From Solanum dulcamara (taxonomy: Eukaryota > Streptophyta > Magnoliopsida > Solanales > Solanaceae), in contig NC_077242.1 in assembly GCF_947179165.1 (NCBI RefSeq), forward strand, positions 51,345,097 through 51,409,096: DNA of 64,000 bases. Direction: 5' to 3'. A program made the translations under genes and the position numbers. The notes beneath the pieces were generated by a model. That model saw only the letters and a list, made by a program, of their open reading frames with translations, searched no databases and was not told where the DNA came from. Below, one piece after another: positions 47,500-58,566 of the stretch (position 1 is the first letter of the stretch; the number at the start of each line of letters is the position of its first letter).

Positions 47500-48901
47500 T
47501 GATCAGTCGGGAATTTGGACTCATTTAAAGTTCAAAACTCAATAAAATAGTATCCTCTTTGCCTTTATTATGTCCACTTTTAACTTTAAAGTGATCATTT
47601 GCAGCTGTGAAAAGAGTTAAGGACAAGGCATGAGCATAATGTTGAACGAAAGAGAGAAAAAGTGAAAAAAAATACACTCTGGAACTCTCAAAGAGTCCTC
47701 GACGTCTCACCAAGAGGACCCTAAAGCTCACCCAAGAGACCTTAAACCAAGGCCAACTGCCAAGGCTACTCAGCGAGATAAAGGTGCCTTGGCGATTTTC
47801 CAAGTGCAAGAGGCGAGGCACATCGTTCTTGCTTAAAATGTCTGAAAGATTGGTTTGACTGAATGCCCAAAAAGGTGATAAAGGTGCGAAAAAGGCAACA
47901 AACCGATCAGAAAGGAGAGCTCGCCCAAAAGATCTAAAACTTCTGAAAACTGGGTGACTAAATATTAAAGCAAAAGGTGATGACTAGCTGAATCAATACG
48001 CGAGCCCGATCGATATCACCAACTTGCCAGTGCAGAAACCGAAGAAGTGAGGTGCTAAAAGGAGAGAAGTCCATGCTGATGGCGAATCGCCGACCACTTC
48101 GGCGATGTTAGTTTTCAAAGTCGGAAAATGGGAATTTTTACACTCCTTTTAATTTTTCAATGTATATCTAAATCCCATCCTTATAGGGGGTTGCTTATGT
48201 AGTTAATTTGTTAGTTTGTATTTGGCTTTTTGTATCAGTTCAAGAATTGTTAATTTGATATGGATTTTTAAAATTTGGCATGTATTCATTTATGATTTAT
48301 GGTTGCAAATAAATTTCTAAGTTAGATCTTCATCTTAGCCCGAAATGGTGATATAAAGTGGCTAAATTAACAACTAGCCATTAATTTCAATTTATCAATT
48401 GTAATCTCTATCTTGAGAGGAAGTTTTGCTATGGAACGAGTTAGTTTTGTAAGTACACATGTTTAGGATCGAAAGTACTAGCATGGATAGATGAATAATG
48501 ATCGAAAGATGCTTTTCATATATTTGATTAACCTTTGCCTATCCATTGACATTAATGAAATTGAGTTGTGTATTTACCCTTTTCTGAACAACATGTTTAA
48601 CTAAGCACCTACCCTAGAAGCCTCTTCTACCTTGTTACAACCTAATTATTGTTGATCGTGTTGATTTTAAATCTAGTTAACTCTTCAAAATTGATATCCT
48701 AAAACTATTGATTTAATTCATGTTACAATTCACTTATGTTTATGCTACAAAGGTCTAGAACACTCTCGTACTTCTTGATAGAATTATATTCCTTTCCGTT
48801 CCTTGTGGAATTCGAACCAGACCTTATAAGTTGAGTTTATATTGCTAAATATCTCCTACACTCTAAATCGTAAGAAGTGTAGTTTGAGTGTTATTAAAAC
48901 A
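47500..48901 (+). repeat. Inferred 5' LTR of the Athila element
   Basis: It begins where RNase H homology of the host gypsy stops (TGATCAGTCGGG at 47500) and ends TTATTAAAACA one base before the primer site. It contains 'gcgag/ctcgcc' words and a CCTTGTGGAATTCGAACC segment typical of Athila LTR ends. The left edge is inferred. Confidence 0.55.
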
Positions 48902-48902
48902 A

Positions 48903-48919
48903 TGGCATCGTTGTCGGGA
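48903..48919 (+). promoter_or_regulatory. Athila-type primer binding site
   Basis: TGGCATCGTTGTCGGGA is one change from the TGGCGCCGTTGTCGGGG-like site common in Athila/Tat elements. Confidence 0.8.
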
Positions 48920-49023
48920 AATGATGATTAGAGTTCTTTTATTGAAGTTGTTTGTGATTTAGTTGTTTGTAGTAGGACTCTTTTACTATTGTTTACTTTT
49001 TTTTGTCTTTTCTATGTAAAGAA

Positions 49024-50760
49024 ATGAGCGTTCATAGTAGTAACGTTGGGGTCATGAATGATTACATTGGAAATATGAATGATGTCAATGTTGACCAAAT
49101 GGGTAGTGCCGGAGCTATAAGGTTACCCCCAACTGTGGGTAATGTGATATTTCACATGACTGGTTCTATGCTTTAATTGCTTCAAATGAAGGGTTATTTT
49201 TGGAGTCCTCGCTCACTAAGATCTTCATGACCATATCCAGAACTTCATGGATGTATGCAATCCTTTCTCTTTTAAGAACATATCGTATGAATTTATTCGG
49301 CTAAGGTTGTTTACCTTCTCTTTTATGAGGGATGCAACCAAGTGGTTAGAAGATCTACCAAGGGATTCTATTACCTCTTGGGATTAGCTTACAACAATGT
49401 TTTATGAGTGGTTTTTCCCACCTTCTAAGATGCTGAAATTGAGAGATAGTATCCAAAACTTCAAGAGGGTCTATGAGGAACAGATTCATGAGACTTGGCT
49501 TAGATTCTAGAAGTTTCTCCTACAATTCCCCATTTATAGGCTATCAAACAACGTGTTGCTATAATATTTCTACCATAATATTGATATGGTGAACAAATAT
49601 GTAGCGGATCAGCTTATTAGGGATGGTATCATGCGCCATCCATTGCTTCGGCGTTGCTTGATGAAATGAAAAAAATTAGTTATTCTTGGCACACTTGAGA
49701 GGACCATGTGTCTCCTCTTTATATTGGGATGAATAAGGAACAACTTAAGAAGATCCATGAAGGAGATTAAAACATGGAAAAAATTATGACTCAACTCGAT
49801 TTGCTCTCCAAAAATTGTTATGGGTGGAGGATACAAAGTGGTGAATGCAGTAGATACAAATGTTGGGCTGAATCTGGGGGATGCCAAGTTCAATGCCATG
49901 TACAATGAATAAGTGCAATTTCTAGAAAATCAGCTGGAGGGTTCCCGTTTGATCTATCTAAGGTTGGGTAGGAATCAAGGTTGGAAAAAAGATTGAGAAA
50001 ATAGTTGGAGAGAGAGGGATTGGCGCAACCAAGGTAATACTTGGAGGGAAGGTCAGGGTGATTGTGATTAATATGTCCCTCCTCATCAAAAGTCCAAAGA
50101 GATAAATCCTGATCTCGAAAACTTCTAAATAGAAGATATGCTTACTAAAATTCTAAACAAGGTTGAGGGCTCAAAGAAGGTGTTGAAGGAGATAAAAATG
50201 AATTTTTCCTTCCTAAACCAACCGGTCACTTCACATTTGGTGTTAATTAAACAACTCGAGGCTCAAATAGGTCAGATTTCATCCCATTTAAACCCAAGAC
50301 CAAAAGGTGATCTCCCAAGTGATACCGTGGCAAATCCTAGAACGACAACGCACAATGTATGGTTATTTTGACAAGGAGTGGAAAGTTATTAGAAATAAAG
50401 TACCTAATGATGAAGCGGCTAGTTCAAGTAAGGGTAAGACAATGGTATTCGAAAATGATGAGTTAGCCGATGAGCTAAATAATGAAGCACCTAATGAAGT
50501 GAATAATGCATTGACGATTGTTGATTTTAGTGTGTCTCAAAAATGCAATGTGGGAGTTGTCCCATCGGTGGTTCCTACAAATACATTTCCTATGGTAAGG
50601 CCTCATTTCCCTCAACATTTGAAAAAGAAAGGTGAGGACGTGAAATTCCAAAAGTTCATCTCCATCTTCAAGACTCTTTCTATTAACTTACCATTGGTTG
50701 AGGTGTTATTAGAGATGATCGGGTATGCCAAATTTATGGAGTTAGTGACAAAACAATAAA
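49024..50760 (+). pseudogene. Athila gag remnant
   Basis: It opens with ATG at 49024. The capsid-like part (RLFTFSFMRDATKWLEDLPR, about 49301) lies in another frame. A longer open part at 50307-50759 holds PHFPQHLKKKGEDVKFQKFI and INLPLVEVLLEMIGYAKFME, the conserved link between gag and protease in Athila. Several frame changes and stops. Confidence 0.85.
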
Positions 50761-50762
50761 GT

Positions 50763-51394
50763 ATGGACTTCAAAACTATCAAAGTGTTGCACAATTGTTG
50801 CACAATTATGTCAAGTAACATTGTTCTGAAGAAAGATGACCCCGGGGCATGTACCATTCCATGTATTATTGGGATATACCAATTTGCCAAGGCATTTGGT
50901 GATTTAGGTGAGAGTATAAATTTGATTCCCTATGCCATTTTCAAATATCTTGGGTTGGGTGAGCCCAAAGCAACTACGATGTGGTTACTCATGGCCGATC
51001 AATCTGTTAAACATCCCATTGAAATTCTCCATAACATCTTAGTGAAGGCTAACAAATTCATATTTTCAGTGGATTTCATTATCTTTAACTGTGAGATTGA
51101 TGCTGAGGTGCCCATTATTCTTGGTAGGCCATTTTTGCTACCGAAAGAGTATTAGTCAATGTGGAGAGTGGTGAACTAAAGTTTAAGGTTAATGGTGAGG
51201 AAGTCACTTTTAATGTGTGCAAGTCGATGAAGCAACCAGATGATATTCATGTAATATCGATTATAAATGTTATTGACAAAGCGGTTGCAAGCATACAAGA
51301 AGTCTCTAGTGTTAGGGAATCATTGGCAGCTGTGCTATTGAACTTCGACGAGGAAGAAATTACCGACTATGAGGAATTGGTGGTTGCACTTTAG
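50763..51394 (+). pseudogene. Athila protease remnant
   Basis: DPGACTIPCIIG is followed by AFGDLGESINLIPYAIFKYL, in which the active-site D-L-G is kept but the next Ala is Glu. Then come FIFSVDFIIFNCEIDAEVPI and ILGRPF. 130 codons are open to a stop at 51153, and a further frame runs to 51394. Confidence 0.85.
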
Positions 51395-52340
51395 AGCATT
51401 AGGTCATACGCCAAGAACCTTGTGATACTAGAGATTGACTTGAAAAATAGAGACACACCACCCACTAAGCCGTCTATAGATGAGCTGTCCAAGCTTGAAT
51501 TTAAGGTACTTTCATCTCACCTCAAGTATGTTTTCTTGGGGGCCAATGATACTTTGCCTGTTATCATAGCTCTAATTTGGTTGATGAAAAAGTAAAAGCT
51601 CTTATGAGCATGTTGAAGAAATTTATTAAGGCCATCAGGTGGAAAATTGCCTATATTAAGGGCATTCCTCTCGGTGTGTACGTTCATAAGATATAGTTGG
51701 CTAGTGACAAAAAATTGAGTATTGAGCACCAATAGAGGTTGAACCCTCCTATACAAAAGGTAGTGAAGCAAAAAATCATCAAGTGGATTAATATGGGTGT
51801 TGTATTTCCCATTGCCGATAGTAAATAGGTGTGCCCGGTGCAATGTGTCTTGAAGAAAGGTGGCATGATGGTTGTGTTGAATAAAAAGAATGAAATTATA
51901 TTATTGCGGCCGATGACCGGTTGGAAGGTATCATGGACTATCATAAATTCAATGCTTGTACAGAAAAAGAACACTTTCCGATGCCTTTCATGGATCAAAT
52001 AGATTGTCTTGCAGGTCGTGGTAGGTACAACTTCTTAGATGGTATTATGGGTATAACCAGATTTCCATTGCTCTCGAGGACCAAGATAAAACTACTTTCA
52101 CGTGCCCATATGGCACTTTTGTTCTTAGACGAATACCTTTTGGTGTATGCAATGCATCTGCAACTTTTCAAAAATGTTTGCTTTCCATTTTTGCTGACAT
52201 GGTAGAGGTTATGATAGAGGTCATTATGGATGACTTTTTGATTGTGGGGGATACATTTGAGGCATATCTTGAGCATCTTAGTCGAGTTTTGCAAAGATGT
52301 GTGGAAACTAATCTTTTACTTAATTGGGAGAAGTGATAGT
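51395..52340 (+). pseudogene. Athila reverse transcriptase remnant
   Basis: Fragments in shifting frames include VLKKGGMMVVLNKKNE, 'MDYHKFNACTEKEHFPMPFM' and 'FMDQIDCLAGRGRYNFLDG', then 'PYGTFVLRRIPFGVCN'-like wording near 52110 and 'VIMDDFLIVGD'-like wording near 52222, which keeps the D-D pair. The changes of frame make it non-functional. Confidence 0.8.
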
Positions 52341-52342
52341 TC

Positions 52343-52990
52343 ATGGTGAAACAAGGTATAGTTTTAGGTCACAAAATTTCGGGAGATGGTATTCAAGTGG
52401 ATCAAGCAAAAGTTGAAGTGATTTCTCGGTTACCTCCTCTTATTTTGGTAAAGGGTGTCCAGAATTTCTTGGGACATGCCGGGTTTATCGGAGGTTCATT
52501 AAAGACTTCTCCAAGGTGGCCTATCCTTTGTGCAAGTTTCTTGAAAAATAGAGTGTGTTTGAGTTCAATGATGCTTGTGTCAATGCTTTCTTATGTCTTA
52601 AAGAGAAGCTCATATCGGCTCCAGTTATTGTTGCTCCAGATTAGAGCATTCCTTTTAAGCTTATGTGTGATGCAAGTGGTGTAGCCTTAGGGACTGTTCT
52701 TGTCCAGAGAAAAGGAAACTTGTTCCACCCCATCTACTATGCTAGTAAGATGCTGAACGTATCCCAAAAGAACTGCACGATTACTGAGCAAGAGCTATTG
52801 CTATTGTGTATTCATTCAAAAAGTGTCGTGCCTATATTTTGGGTACAAAGGTAGTGTTCTATATTGATCATGCCAAGATCCAATATTTAATGGCAAAGAA
52901 AGATGCGAAACCCCATTTAATTCATTGGGTGCTATTGTTGAAAGAATTTGATTTTGAGGTCAAAGATAGTAAAGGCTGCAAAAATTAAGT
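52343..52990 (+). pseudogene. Athila RNase H remnant
   Basis: MCDASGVALGTVLVQRKGN, then [20 protein letters not shown] and ELL (about 52663-52800) hold the first Asp and the Glu. '[20 protein letters not shown]' follows in another frame. Confidence 0.85.
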
Positions 52991-53099
52991 GGCCAATCAT
53001 TTATCGAGGGTTGAATATAATGTGGTGTTATCGAGAGAAAAAAAGATTGATGAGCCCTTTCCAGATGAGACAGTGATGAGGGTATCTCATAGCTCACCC

Positions 53100-53730
53100 C
53101 CATAGTATGCAGATTTTGCCAACTTTGTAGCAAGTGGGATTTTCCCTGATGGTTTGAATTTTCACCAATACAAAATGTTCTTTTTTGATGCAAAGAAATA
53201 CTATTGGGGTGAACCTTATTTGTTTAGATAATGTACAGGCCATATGATCTGGAGATGTGTTCCGAAAGTGAAGGTTGAACCGATCCTTCATGCTTGTCAT
53301 TCGTCTCTAGTTGGTGGTCACCATAGTCGGGTTTGAACTGCAGCGAAGGCTCTTCAAATCAGCTACTATTGGTCCTTCTTGTATCAAGATACCATCTTAT
53401 TTACCAAAAAATGTGATTAGTGTCAGAAATAAGAAGGAGTATCCAAGCGACATGGGTTACCTCTCACTCCGATCTTGGAGTTTGAGTTGTTTGATATGTG
53501 GGGGGTTGATTTTATAGGCCCTTTTGTGATTTCTTACAGCAACAAGTACATTTTGGTTGCGGTTGAATATGTGTCGAAATGGGTAGAGGCAGTGGCCTTA
53601 CCTAACTATGAGGGGCGAAGAGTGGTTCAATTCCTCAAGAGGTATATATTCACGAGGTTTGGCACTCCATGTGCTATTATTAGTGATGGTGGGTCCCACT
53701 TTTTCAATCATATGTTTTAATCTCTACTGT
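53100..53730 (+). pseudogene. Athila integrase remnant, C-terminal part missing
   Basis: The core begins ELFDMWGVDFIGPFVISYSN (first Asp, about 53490), then YVSKWVEAVALPNYEGRRVV, then GTPCAIISDGGSHFFNHMF (second Asp). It stops at 53718; the Glu-bearing part is gone. Right after comes the 'aaggcgcttcttggtaggca' phrase that normally lies after Athila pol, so a deletion joined the two. Confidence 0.85.
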
Positions 53731-55490
53731 GCAATCATATGCTTGAATGCATGTCCAAATAGTGCCACGACATAAACTAAGGCGCTTCTTGGTAGGCAAC
53801 CTAAGATTTTAATGGTTTCTGAATAACATGTGTTCACTGTATAGGTTGAATTTGGCATTCAATGAAGAAGAGAAATGCGAGAGCTATACTGCACTCGGCG
53901 ACCCACCCAATACAGCTGGTAAACACGCTCTGGCTCACCTAAAATTGTCACTCCTCAGCAAAAACATTCTGTGGGATTAAGCGAGCTTTTTCATATTTGG
54001 CGAGCCACAAAATTCGTTCTATGAGCTCCATTTAGCTCACTTTCAGGTGGTCTGGAAAACCCAATAATCCCTGGAAGATCTGAAAGATCTGGCGGGCGGA
54101 GCTAAACATCGGCGACTCTCTAAGTTAAGTCAGCATGCTCCAATGGGCTTGCCAACCCAACCTACACCTACCTTTTCTCAGTGTTTCATTTTAGTGACAT
54201 GGATCATAGTCGGCGACTCATTGAAACTTCGGTGACGTTAGTACCAACTTGCCAAGTGGAACCACCAGAAGGGAACTTAAGGATCAAAGCTCATTTAAGT
54301 TTCTAACTCTTCAAATTTTGTTCCTTCTTTTTCCATACACTATTCACCTTCCCTATTTTCCTTTACTTGAAGTATATCTTTTTGCATTTCTTTCATTTTT
54401 TGTGTATTTTTATGGATAGCTTCATTGTTCTCACTCCATTGTCTCTTTCCTCTAAGTTCATTCAACATGTTAGCATTCATTATTTATTTTTCTTCGCCTA
54501 TTTTATTATGCTCTGTGAATGCTTTGTGTGATCGTTATGTGTCTTTACCCATTGCTAGTGTGCTTGATTCCTTTGATTTTAATGGTTCTGATTAAGAAGG
54601 GTTTCACTGGTTATTATTGGGTTATCAAATGAATGAGTTAGAAGTGTTCATTGAAATTGTTAATTCCTTTGCTTAAAGCTCTGTGTTCTGAAACTTAGAT
54701 GAGAATGCAATTGTATTATTGAAAAATGCTCATTTTTATAAGTATTCATTGAAAATTATGTAGGTCTAAATCATATATGTTTGGGGTGAAGTCTAATTAA
54801 CCCCATACCCATAAATTCCTAATTTGCCCGATGATAGATGGGTGACATTATTCTTAAGGGAAAATTTATGGATTTGTGGTGATTGGGTTAGTCTTATAGG
54901 GAAGTCTAAGTATCTATTTTGATGTATATAATATGGGTTGTTGAAATTCTTGTTTAATTTGTATGTATGAAGCTGTGAAAACAATGTGGGGTATGAAATC
55001 ATTGAAAAATTAGTGCATGTTTGAGATTGGGCCACTTGGCGAGCATCTACGTGCTTGCCTAAGTGTTTTGCAGGTCACCAAAGGGTAATTTTTCCCTCCC
55101 TTTTTGGCTCCAGTTGCCATTCCTCTAAGGAATTTTTGGCGAGCTTTTGATGGCTCATGGAAATAGCTCGGCATCTTGCCTTTATATATTGATCCTCGAC
55201 CCTTTCCCTTTACATTGATATTGTTTCTATGCCTTTTGTAGAGCTCTTTCTAGCTAGACGAGGTGTTCGATGACTTGCCTAACCACCTGGAACCTCACAT
55301 AAGTACTTTACTCTGATCTCTTGTGTAGTAGGTGAGCTCGATTGAGCCTGCCCTTTTCCTTCAGTGACTTGCCAATCCTTTCAACGTGCCTCATCTGTGC
55401 AAGTTTTCCTGCAACCTCTATTTGGATTTATAAATGATTTTTGACTAACCCCTCACCAAAATTCATTCTTGTTGTGTATGTCTAGCATGT
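53731..55490 (+). other. Non-coding stretch between Athila pol and the 3' reading frame
   Basis: It holds recurring TGGCGAGC and CGGCGACTC words (for example 53998, 54103, 54211, 55037, 55138) like those in the inferred 5' LTR (47640-48120). No protein-coding signal. Confidence 0.5.
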
Positions 55491-55496
55491 AGGTAT

Positions 55497-57305
55497 GGCT
55501 TGGGATAAACATCTAGTGCGCTGCCCTATCAATAAGCTTGGCTTCATGCCTAGAAAAAGGGAATGAGGCATTACTATCACTAATCCTATAGCACCTCACA
55601 GAACCACTCAATACCCACCACTGCGTGTGAGTGATACAGACAAAGACAAGGTAAAAGGGAAGCGATAGTTAGTTGATGAGTCCAGCTCTAGTGACAACTC
55701 ATCCTCGAATGATGCCATGCCCAAATGGGGTGAAGGTGCTTTTAATCTAGTTCATGCACCCATTTTAGAGTCCAAACCTATCCCTTTAGATGAAGAGTAG
55801 GTACATAAGCACTCACGGATAGAGATGCACTCCAAATCTATCCATGACCCTATAGCTAACAGGGTGACCTAGGTAGTCCCCATGATCGCACCCCATTCTA
55901 TGAATCGATTGTAGGCTGTGGGGCTTTGCACAATCCTTGAGAAGAAATGACTCTCTACTGATGGAGTAGTTGATAGATACCCTGAGATTTAGAGGACTAT
56001 TCAGTCTCACCAGTTCGAGCATTTCACTAGAGCTCGAATATATTTTCCCACTTGGATTCATGAATTTTATGAGGCCTATGCAAATGCAATTTCAAAAGGG
56101 AAGAAGAAAGCCAGTGTAGGGGGTATTCTTAAGGTTGTGACATTTTGAGGTAAAGAGGTTAAGTGTAATGAGACTAACATCAATGATGCTTTGGGTTGCA
56201 CAGTTTGGGTTCATCATTCTTTGGCGAACAAGATTCAAAACCCTTGATTGCTGATACTACAGCTCAGTAGATTGAGGAGGAAGCTATAAGAGAAGAAGGA
56301 AATCAATGTTTTGACCCGTTATTGGTATGGTTTTATTAGCAGCACATTGATGCATTTGTAGAATGAGTCAATTCTTCATTATCCCAAGGCATCTTTGTTG
56401 GGGTGCATTATTTATAGGCATAGATTGAAATTAGGTTCGATCATCATGCCTGAGATTTTCTTGAGGGCTCACCAGCAGCAGACTTCGTTGCCGTTCCTTG
56501 GGTGGATCGCTGATTTATGTGAGCGGGCCTATGTCCCATTTATTTATGGTTCTAATGTTCATGTGTCCCTAGCATCAACTAGTGTCATCCTCAGTATTGG
56601 GAAAGATTATATGAGATATGTAGAGGCTTGGAGGAGACCACCACCGGTTGATACTACGTCGGTAGTAGACATGACATTTCTGGAGGTAGACACTACACTT
56701 CCTGCTCCTACTGTGTCGGGTATATCTTCTACTCTATCTAATTCAATAGTCCCTCCAGATTGTTTTAGATCCTGGCCTCATATGAAATAAGATATACTAT
56801 TTCCCACTCAGTGGATGTGAGGACCTCAACACTTGAAGCTTCTATCCCTACCATGCTTTCCACGGCTATTGAGTCATCCCTTGTCCCTTTACGGGTTGAG
56901 GTAGTGGGACAACGTGCTAAATTAATGGACATTTCCCAAAGCCTAGCTACTCTCACCGCTCAATTTAAGTAGCGGGAAAAGAATGAGGGCCCTATTACTG
57001 ATTTGAAGTCCATACGGATATATATTAAAGACTTGAGGCAATACGTGGATGAGATTAGGTCCACATATATTACTATGATTTGGGGTGGTGTTGATTCCCT
57101 TGAGGGTATGAGTTCTGAGGTCCCTCTAGTTCAGAGAGTTGTTGGTGTTGAGCTCCTTTTAGTTTCTACAGACGGAGTTGATACAACTGCTGGTGATAAT
57201 AATGGGGAGCCTCCCAAGACGGATGAGGAGGACTTGGTTGTGACTGAGCAGCAGGCCGAGGATACAAATGAAGGCCTTGGTGATTTTGAGGATGTGCATC
57301 TCTAG
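55497..57305 (+). pseudogene. 3' reading frame of the Athila element (plant transposon-protein, Transposase_32-like)
   Basis: It begins MAWDKHLVRCPINKLGF-like and has a Ser/Asp-rich N-terminal part. The central domain includes ARIYFPTWIHEFYEAYANAI (about 56040) and SIIMPEIFLRAHQQQTSLPF, then ADLCERAYVPF (about 56440-56550). It ends in an acidic tail (EEDLVVTEQQAEDTNEGLGD). This layout matches the uncharacterised plant transposon protein often found downstream of gypsy pol in Solanaceae. No function is known. It lies where Athila elements carry an env-like gene, but I see no signal peptide or clear membrane segment. Stops at about 55567, 55666, 55798, 55870 and 56146 break it. Confidence 0.6.
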
Positions 57306-58074
57306 GTAGCTATGGAGCATTCTCTTGCTGATCCATTCCCCATGGAGCTACCCCCTGCACCCCCAATGAGACATCGGGCACTGATTCCCCAGTTGAGGAT
57401 GCGTCTGCGGTCCACAGATCTCCTCAGGCTTAGCCTGATAGGGGGATCCTTATCTCTATCTCTTTTACTTTCTAATTTTTATTTTTGCATTGAGGACATT
57501 ACTTTCTCTTTTTGGTAGGCTGAGGGTACCTTAGGTACCTAAACCATTTACTTTTGGTTGTTTTGGAAACTTTACCATTTTGGGTTGTAAATAGTACTTT
57601 ATATTTTGATTGGTTGTATATATTTAGTTTTGGGAATTTATCACCTTATCCCCTACTTAAATTGCTATGGTTATGTCCGATGTTCACTTGTACATTTGAT
57701 AATCGATCTTGATCAATATGACTTGAATAGTGCTCTTGATGAACAACACGTGTTGTATAATTCTAATGAGGAAAAAAAGGTTGCATAAGTCTTGTGTGAA
57801 CTCTTGGAATCTTGTTGTGACTAATTGAATATCAATTGTGAATCTTAGAATGATCATTGCATGTCAGCCTAAACTGTAGAGTTTTGTTCGACGTTTGTGT
57901 TGGAATGCCATGTGTGTTGAGGCTTACTTATAAGATATGCATCATTTTCTTTTCTTCTCTTTTTTTATAAGGCGGGTTTCCATTTTTTTATTTTTTTATC
58001 AACCATCCAAGGGTGATTCCTCACAAACTATTTCTCCAGCTTCTTTACCATCTTTTACAAACCCCCAAATTAGG
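57306..58074 (+). other. Athila 3' untranslated region
   Basis: T-rich, without a gene. It includes 'gcattgaggacattac' near 57487, a phrase that usually precedes the Athila polypurine tract. No LTR copy follows. Confidence 0.45.
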
Positions 58075-58566
58075 TGTAAGACCCTAGAAGTTGAAAAGTT
58101 TAAATGAGGGAAGATTTTAAGAAAATTTGATTGTCCTCAAGTCTACGACTTAAACTACGAGTCGTAGGCAGCCCTACAAATCAAAGAAGTGACTCATAGG
58201 GTTAGTATTGAAGAAGGAAGAGTGTTTAAGTCTGAGGGGAAGTCTAAGAGTCAAGTTGATGACTCGTAATATTGAGTCGTAGAGGAACTTTAGAGACTAA
58301 GGAAATATCAGGTTTGTAGGTTTTAGAGGTTGCAAGATGAATGGGGTTTATGATTGGTAGACCTAATGACGAGTATAAGCATGACTCGCAGGTGAAGATA
58401 TGAAACTCAGAATCTTATGGTTTTCTCAGATCCTGTATGATGAATCAAGTCTACGATTCGTAGACCTTATTACGACTCATAGAAGTGAGATCGTGGAGTC
58501 TTCCAATGGAATTAATGAGGGGAATTGTGGTCATTTCCTAATTTTGGTTCAATGAATCTAGACACT
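58075..58566 (+). mobile_element. 5' piece of a family-B LTR
   Basis: It starts TGTAAGACCCTAGAAGTTG like the LTRs at 38152 and 36721 (reverse). It contains repeated CTACGA/TCGTAG words (58140-58500). It is cut at 58566 by the next element; the rest would lie beyond the window. Confidence 0.7.

Larger units (their letters stand above)
47500..58074 (+). mobile_element. Athila-lineage Ty3-gypsy element, inactivated
   Basis: It has the primer-site motif TGGCATCGTTGTCGGGAA (Athila type), gag and protease wording of Athila, RT, RNase H and integrase, then a long 3' region with an extra reading frame. A left LTR is inferred at 47500-48901. No matching 3' LTR was found before 58075, so the right end is undefined. 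It is broken by many stops. Confidence 0.8.

Noticed and set aside
53731..55490. Second copy of the Athila LTR
   Set aside because: It shares short TGGCGAGC-like words with 47500-48901, but I could not align longer stretches.
58075..58566. 3' LTR of the host gypsy element that starts at 23646
   Set aside because: No polypurine tract precedes it (the preceding bases are ACCCCCAAATTAGG), and no host pol C-terminus lies before it.
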